DNA of 64,000 nucleotides, taken from NCBI GenBank assembly GCA_965249735.1, contig CBDFMS010000018.1:62001-126000 (forward strand), in the 5' to 3' direction. Made by a program: the position numbers and the translations under genes. Numbering within the stretch: the first letter of the stretch is position 1; each line of letters opens with the position of its first letter. The notes beneath the pieces are model-generated. The model did no database searches, had not been told where the DNA came from, and saw only the letters and a list, made by a program, of their open reading frames with translations. This DNA is from JANQSS01 sp965249735. GTDB lineage: Bacteria; Bacteroidota; Bacteroidia; Chitinophagales; Saprospiraceae. Positions 61,029 through 64,000 of this stretch are shown piece after piece.

Positions 61029-61544
61029 GTGAATTTTTTTAAATTGTTTGACATACCGATAGATTTATTTCCGGACCAATCCGTAATACAATCAACCTAT
61101 TATATCTTATCCAAAAAATATCACCCGGATATCAATCAAGCCGCAGATCCGGAATTGTATTTTGAGATTTTAGAAATGTCGGGTAAAGTCAATACGGCAT
61201 ACAAAACCCTGACCGACTTCGATCAACGACTCAACTATATCCTGAATGAATTTGGCGTGTTGGAAGGTCAAAAGGAAGATTTACCCCCTTCATTTTTAAT
61301 GGAGATAATGGATTTGAATGAAGCGATCATGGATATTGATGAGAATGAAGAAAAACGAGCAAACCTGATTAAACAAATCACGCAACTAGAAGAAGATAAT
61401 TTGGAGAACTTGAAAGAGATCTGGCAAAACATCAACCCGGATGACCCGGATATGAAGCAGTTGAATCGATTGAAAAGTTGCTATTATCAGCGAAAATATC
61501 TGTTGCGCATCCGTGAAAATTTGAATAGTTTTGCGGCGCGATAA
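61029..61544 (+). CDS. hscB: Fe-S cluster co-chaperone HscB
   Basis: 171 residues from GTG 61029 (VNFFKLFDIPIDLFPD), 1 base after the rseP stop, where HscB proteins usually begin; an ATG at 61002 would overlap rseP and add nine residues. J domain with HPD in LSKKYHPDINQ and the following helix VNTAYKTLTDFDQRLNYIL. The C-terminal helical bundle (LMEIMDLNEAIMDIDENEEKRANLIKQI ... YYQRKYLLRIRENL) binds the IscU scaffold. It stimulates HscA during Fe-S transfer. Length is typical. Confidence 0.9.
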   Translation: MNFFKLFDIPIDLFPDQSVIQSTYYILSKKYHPDINQAADPELYFEILEMSGKVNTAYKTLTDFDQRLNYILNEFGVLEGQKEDLPPSFLMEIMDLNEAIMDIDENEEKRANLIKQITQLEEDNLENLKEIWQNINPDDPDMKQLNRLKSCYYQRKYLLRIRENLNSFAAR

Positions 61545-61545
61545 G

Positions 61546-61660
<115 letters not shown>

Positions 61661-61707
61661 TAGCAGTGGGTTGTTCGATTTAGCCGACAACTGTCAACTA
61701 AAACATT

Positions 61708-61791
61708 GCCGAAGTGGCGGAATTGGTAGACGCGCTGGATTCAAAATCCAGTTCTGGCAACAGAGTGGGGGTTCGATTCCCCCCTTCGGTA
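61708..61791 (+). tRNA. tRNA-Leu (anticodon CAA)
   Basis: Acceptor GCCGAAG pairs with CTTCGGT. The anticodon stem CTGGA/TCCAG encloses TTCAAAA, giving CAA. A long variable arm (GTTCTGGCAACAGAGT) marks a class II tRNA, and the T arm is GGGGG TTCGATT CCCCC. CCA is not encoded. Confidence 0.95.
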
Positions 61792-61900
61792 CGAAAATGA
61801 GTGTGCGTGAGAGAGTTTGAGTGTGAGTGAGGGAGAGTGGCGTGAGTGTGGAAGTATTCCAATCTTCGCGCATTTGCCTCCGCGTACGAAGTGAATGAGA

Positions 61901-61984
61901 GCCGAAATGGCGGAACTGGTAGACGCGCACGTTTCAGGGGCGTGTGTCCGTAAGGACGTGGGGGTTCGACTCCCCCTTTCGGCA
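61901..61984 (+). tRNA. tRNA-Leu (anticodon CAG)
   Basis: Acceptor GCCGAAA pairs with TTTCGGC. The anticodon stem CACGT/GCGTG encloses TTCAGGG, giving CAG. The long variable arm is TGTCCGTAAGGACG, and the T arm GGGGG TTCGACT CCCCC. CCA is not encoded. A partial copy of its 3' end follows at 62022-62038. Confidence 0.93.
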
Positions 61985-62021
61985 CGAACGTGGGAGAAGA
62001 AGTTTATCCGCCGCAGGTGGA

Positions 62022-62038
62022 ACTCCCCCTTTCGGCAC
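62022..62038 (+). repeat. Duplicate of tRNA-Leu(CAG) 3' end
   Basis: ACTCCCCCTTTCGGCAC is identical to 61969-61985, the T-arm side and acceptor end of the preceding tRNA plus one base. The intervening 36 bases show no gene. Such partial tRNA copies are the footprint left by elements that integrate in tRNA genes. Confidence 0.8.
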
Positions 62039-62069
62039 AAGCTAATATTCATCACGCAGTCCATTATTT

Positions 62070-62480
62070 GTGATTCAACATTTCCAAATCTCCCTTCCTC
62101 CATATCCTCGCGGATTTCATCTGATTACACGAAACGTTATAGAAGCACTTCCCCAATTACCTGAACAAGGCATTCTGCATCTCTACATAAAGCACACATC
62201 GGCTGGATTGACCATCAATGAAAACGCTGACCCTTCAGTTCGTGTAGACTTCGAATCGATATTCAACGACCTCGTTAAAGAAAATCTTCCTTACCTCACA
62301 CACACTTTGGAAGGATCAGATGACATGCCGGCTCATATCAAAGCCAGCCTGGTTGGCTCGTCTATCAGTATACCTATCGTCAATGGTAGATTGGACCTGG
62401 GAACCTGGCAAGGGATCTTTCTGTGTGAATTTAGAAATCGTGGTGGAAATCGAAGATTGACGGCCACACTGATGACTTAG
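62070..62480 (+). CDS. YjbQ / UPF0047 family protein
   Basis: 136 residues from GTG 62070, the whole family length. Conserved text: FHLITRNVIEALPQL, GILHLYIKHTSAGLTINENADPSVRVDFESIF, LPYLTHTLEGSDDMPAHIKASLVGSSISIPI and LGTWQGIFLCEFRNRGGNRRL. The His and Asp residues in KHTSAGL, DDMPAH and EFRNRG line a probable metal or phosphate site. Members have weak thiamine-phosphate synthase activity; the physiological role is unclear. It converges on the acetoacetyl-CoA synthetase gene. Confidence 0.92.
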   Translation: MIQHFQISLPPYPRGFHLITRNVIEALPQLPEQGILHLYIKHTSAGLTINENADPSVRVDFESIFNDLVKENLPYLTHTLEGSDDMPAHIKASLVGSSISIPIVNGRLDLGTWQGIFLCEFRNRGGNRRLTATLMT

Positions 62481-62491
62481 TCATCAGATGA

Positions 62492-64000
62492 CTAAGTCAT
62501 CAGTCCCTTCGCAAATTCTTCAAAAAACCGGATGGACTCCGGATTACGCATGGCGCCTTTGTTTAAGGAGTCTCCCGTAGACATACCCATCAGGATTTTC
62601 TTGATCGGAGCTTCCATTTTTTTACCGCTGATGGTATAGGGAATATCGGGTATGGCAATGATTTCATCCGGCACATGTCGTGGTGAGTACGTCGAGCGCA
62701 GGGTAGAATTAATTCTCTTTTTTAATTCATCATTTAATTCTATACCATTATTTAAAATAACAAATAGGGGCATATAATGTCGTCCACCGGACATTTCAAT
62801 ATTTACAATTAAGGCATCTTTTATTTCTTCTATATCATTTATTGCGCGATATATTTCGGCTGTACCGATCCGAATACCCTGCCGATTTAATGTGGCATCC
62901 GACCGCCCATAAATAATTAAACTACTACGGTCAGTAATTTCTACCCAATCGCCATGGCGCCATATACCAGGAAACATCTCAAAATAACTCGAGGTATAAC
63001 GCTCAAAATTTTTATCATTCCAGAAATAAATAGGCATGGAAGGCATTGGCTTTGTAATGACCATTTCCCCTACCCTGCCATTTTCATGATTTCCAATGTC
63101 ATCCCAGGAATATAAAGCACAACCCAGAGCACGACATTGAATTTCACCCATGCAGACAGGGTATACCGGGCAACCACCAACAAAGGCTGTGCAGATATCT
63201 GTTCCTCCACTCATCGAACATAACCACAAATCCTTTTTTACATGTTTATATACCCAATCGAAACTCTCAGGAGGCAAGGGTGAGCCCGTGGAGCCAATAG
63301 AACGTAAAGACGATAAATCAAACTGATCACCCGGATGACTGCCGGCTTTCATACAAGCCACAATAAATGGTGCACTTGTCCCGAAGTGATTAATTTTTGC
63401 CTCTTCCACAAACTGCCACATAGCCTCCAGATCCGGATATGCCGGACTACCATCATACAACACGATAGTCGCCCCCGCCAACCAACTCGCATGGACATAG
63501 TTCCACATCATCCAGCCTGTCGTAGAAAACCAAAAGAATCGCTCACCGGCATGCACGTCATTATGGAATGTCAAATATTTTACGTGCTCCAATAAAACAC
63601 CTCCATGGGAATGCGTGATGGCTTTAGGAGCCCCGGTTGTACCTGATGAAAATAAAATCCAAATAGGATGATCAAATGGTAATCGCCGAATGATTAATTC
63701 AAATGCAGACAGCGGTAATTCATTCCAATTTTGACCACCCTCAATTATTTCTTCTCCTAAAAACGGGACGATTAATAAATATTCAGTCTTGTCCAGTTTA
63801 TTAAAAATATTCTCGACAACTTCCCGTTTGTCATGTGGTTTTCCATTATAGGTATATCCATCCACGCCGATTAATACTTTGGGTTCAATTTGCTCAAATC
63901 GATCAACTACGCTGTCCACGCCAAAATCCGGGCTGCAACTTGACCAAACCGCACCGAGTCCCACAATTGCTAAAAATGCGATGGATGCTTCGGGTATATT
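62492..64000 (-). CDS. Acetoacetyl-CoA synthetase (5' partial)
   Basis: The frame is open to the right edge of the window (NIPEASIAFLAIVGLGAVWSSCSPDFG), so the N-terminus is missing. Adenylate-forming motifs: ILFSSGTTGAPKAITHSHGG (A3), RSIGSTGSPLPPESFDWV, MSGGTDICTAFVGGCP (A5 region), WRHGDWVEI, YGRSDATLNRQGIRIGTAEIYRAI (A8) and IPYTISGKKMEAPIKKILMG with the A10 Lys. GGTDICTAFVGG and the length favour acetoacetate--CoA ligase over acetyl-CoA synthetase. It activates acetoacetate for use as acetyl-CoA. Confidence 0.92.
   Translation of the reverse strand, partial: NIPEASIAFLAIVGLGAVWSSCSPDFGVDSVVDRFEQIEPKVLIGVDGYTYNGKPHDKREVVENIFNKLDKTEYLLIVPFLGEEIIEGGQNWNELPLSAFELIIRRLPFDHPIWILFSSGTTGAPKAITHSHGGVLLEHVKYLTFHNDVHAGERFFWFSTTGWMMWNYVHASWLAGATIVLYDGSPAYPDLEAMWQFVEEAKINHFGTSAPFIVACMKAGSHPGDQFDLSSLRSIGSTGSPLPPESFDWVYKHVKKDLWLCSMSGGTDICTAFVGGCPVYPVCMGEIQCRALGCALYSWDDIGNHENGRVGEMVITKPMPSMPIYFWNDKNFERYTSSYFEMFPGIWRHGDWVEITDRSSLIIYGRSDATLNRQGIRIGTAEIYRAINDIEEIKDALIVNIEMSGGRHYMPLFVILNNGIELNDELKKRINSTLRSTYSPRHVPDEIIAIPDIPYTISGKKMEAPIKKILMGMSTGDSLNKGAMRNPESIRFFEEFAKGLMT

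Noticed and set aside
62474..62503. Direct repeat ATGACTTAGTCATC / GATGACTAAGTCATC at the end of yjbQ as a mobile element end
   Set aside because: It is a small palindrome pair between two convergent genes and fits a shared weak terminator or chance; nothing else supports a mobile element.

Overview
The window looks like a chromosomal segment of a Bacteroidota bacterium, probably of the Saprospiria/Sphingobacteriia type (lineage inferred, not proven). Support comes from Bacteroidota-type -7 elements (TAnnTTTG) before some genes, few strong Shine-Dalgarno sites, tRNA genes without an encoded CCA, a tmRNA tag ending in ALAA, and Bacteroidota-typical families (DUF5777 barrel, DUF4159, DUF1573 lipoprotein, DUF1566 protein, recF followed by a DUF721/DciA-like gene).

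Positions 1-16176 are the right part of a tailed prophage. In order it carries a tail-fibre-like protein (cut by the left edge), prohead protease with scaffold tail, major capsid protein, small virion proteins, tape measure protein, a 1 kb control region with two terminators and palindromes, portal, two small proteins, large terminase, a structural-type protein, and a convergent tyrosine integrase. The integrase lies against a tRNA-Arg(ACG) gene whose 3' end faces the prophage, so this is very likely the attachment site. The other prophage end lies outside the window.

Positions 16.4-38 kb hold housekeeping genes (pyruvate dehydrogenase E1 alpha, recF, DUF721), a tight heptose operon (glycosyltransferase, hddA, gmhA, and a fused hddC-gmhB), and a surface-polysaccharide region (glycosyltransferases, flippase, nucleotide-sugar dehydrogenase, TylF-type methyltransferase, MBOAT acyltransferase with an SGNH-like partner). 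This region is scarred. Two sugar genes each carry two single-base insertions, there are remnants of an ISL3-like transposase and of a methyltransferase, and an intact IS21-family element sits there with a 6 bp target duplication.

Positions 38-64 kb are mostly core genes: AlkD-like repair protein, type II NADH dehydrogenase, peptidase T, tmRNA, AhpD-like protein coupled to a class III cyclase, MscS, UbiA, threonine dehydrogenase/kbl, gamma-glutamyltransferase, RsmE, RseP, HscB, two tRNA-Leu, YjbQ, and acetoacetyl-CoA synthetase (cut by the right edge). Among them is a diversity-generating retroelement relic at 43634-44611: a DUF1566 protein whose C-terminus has the codon signature of adenine mutagenesis, followed by a broken avd gene, with no reverse transcriptase in view. 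Three intergenic arrays built on 8 bp or 16 bp units (41805-41868, 57602-58033, 61553-61660) are another unusual feature.
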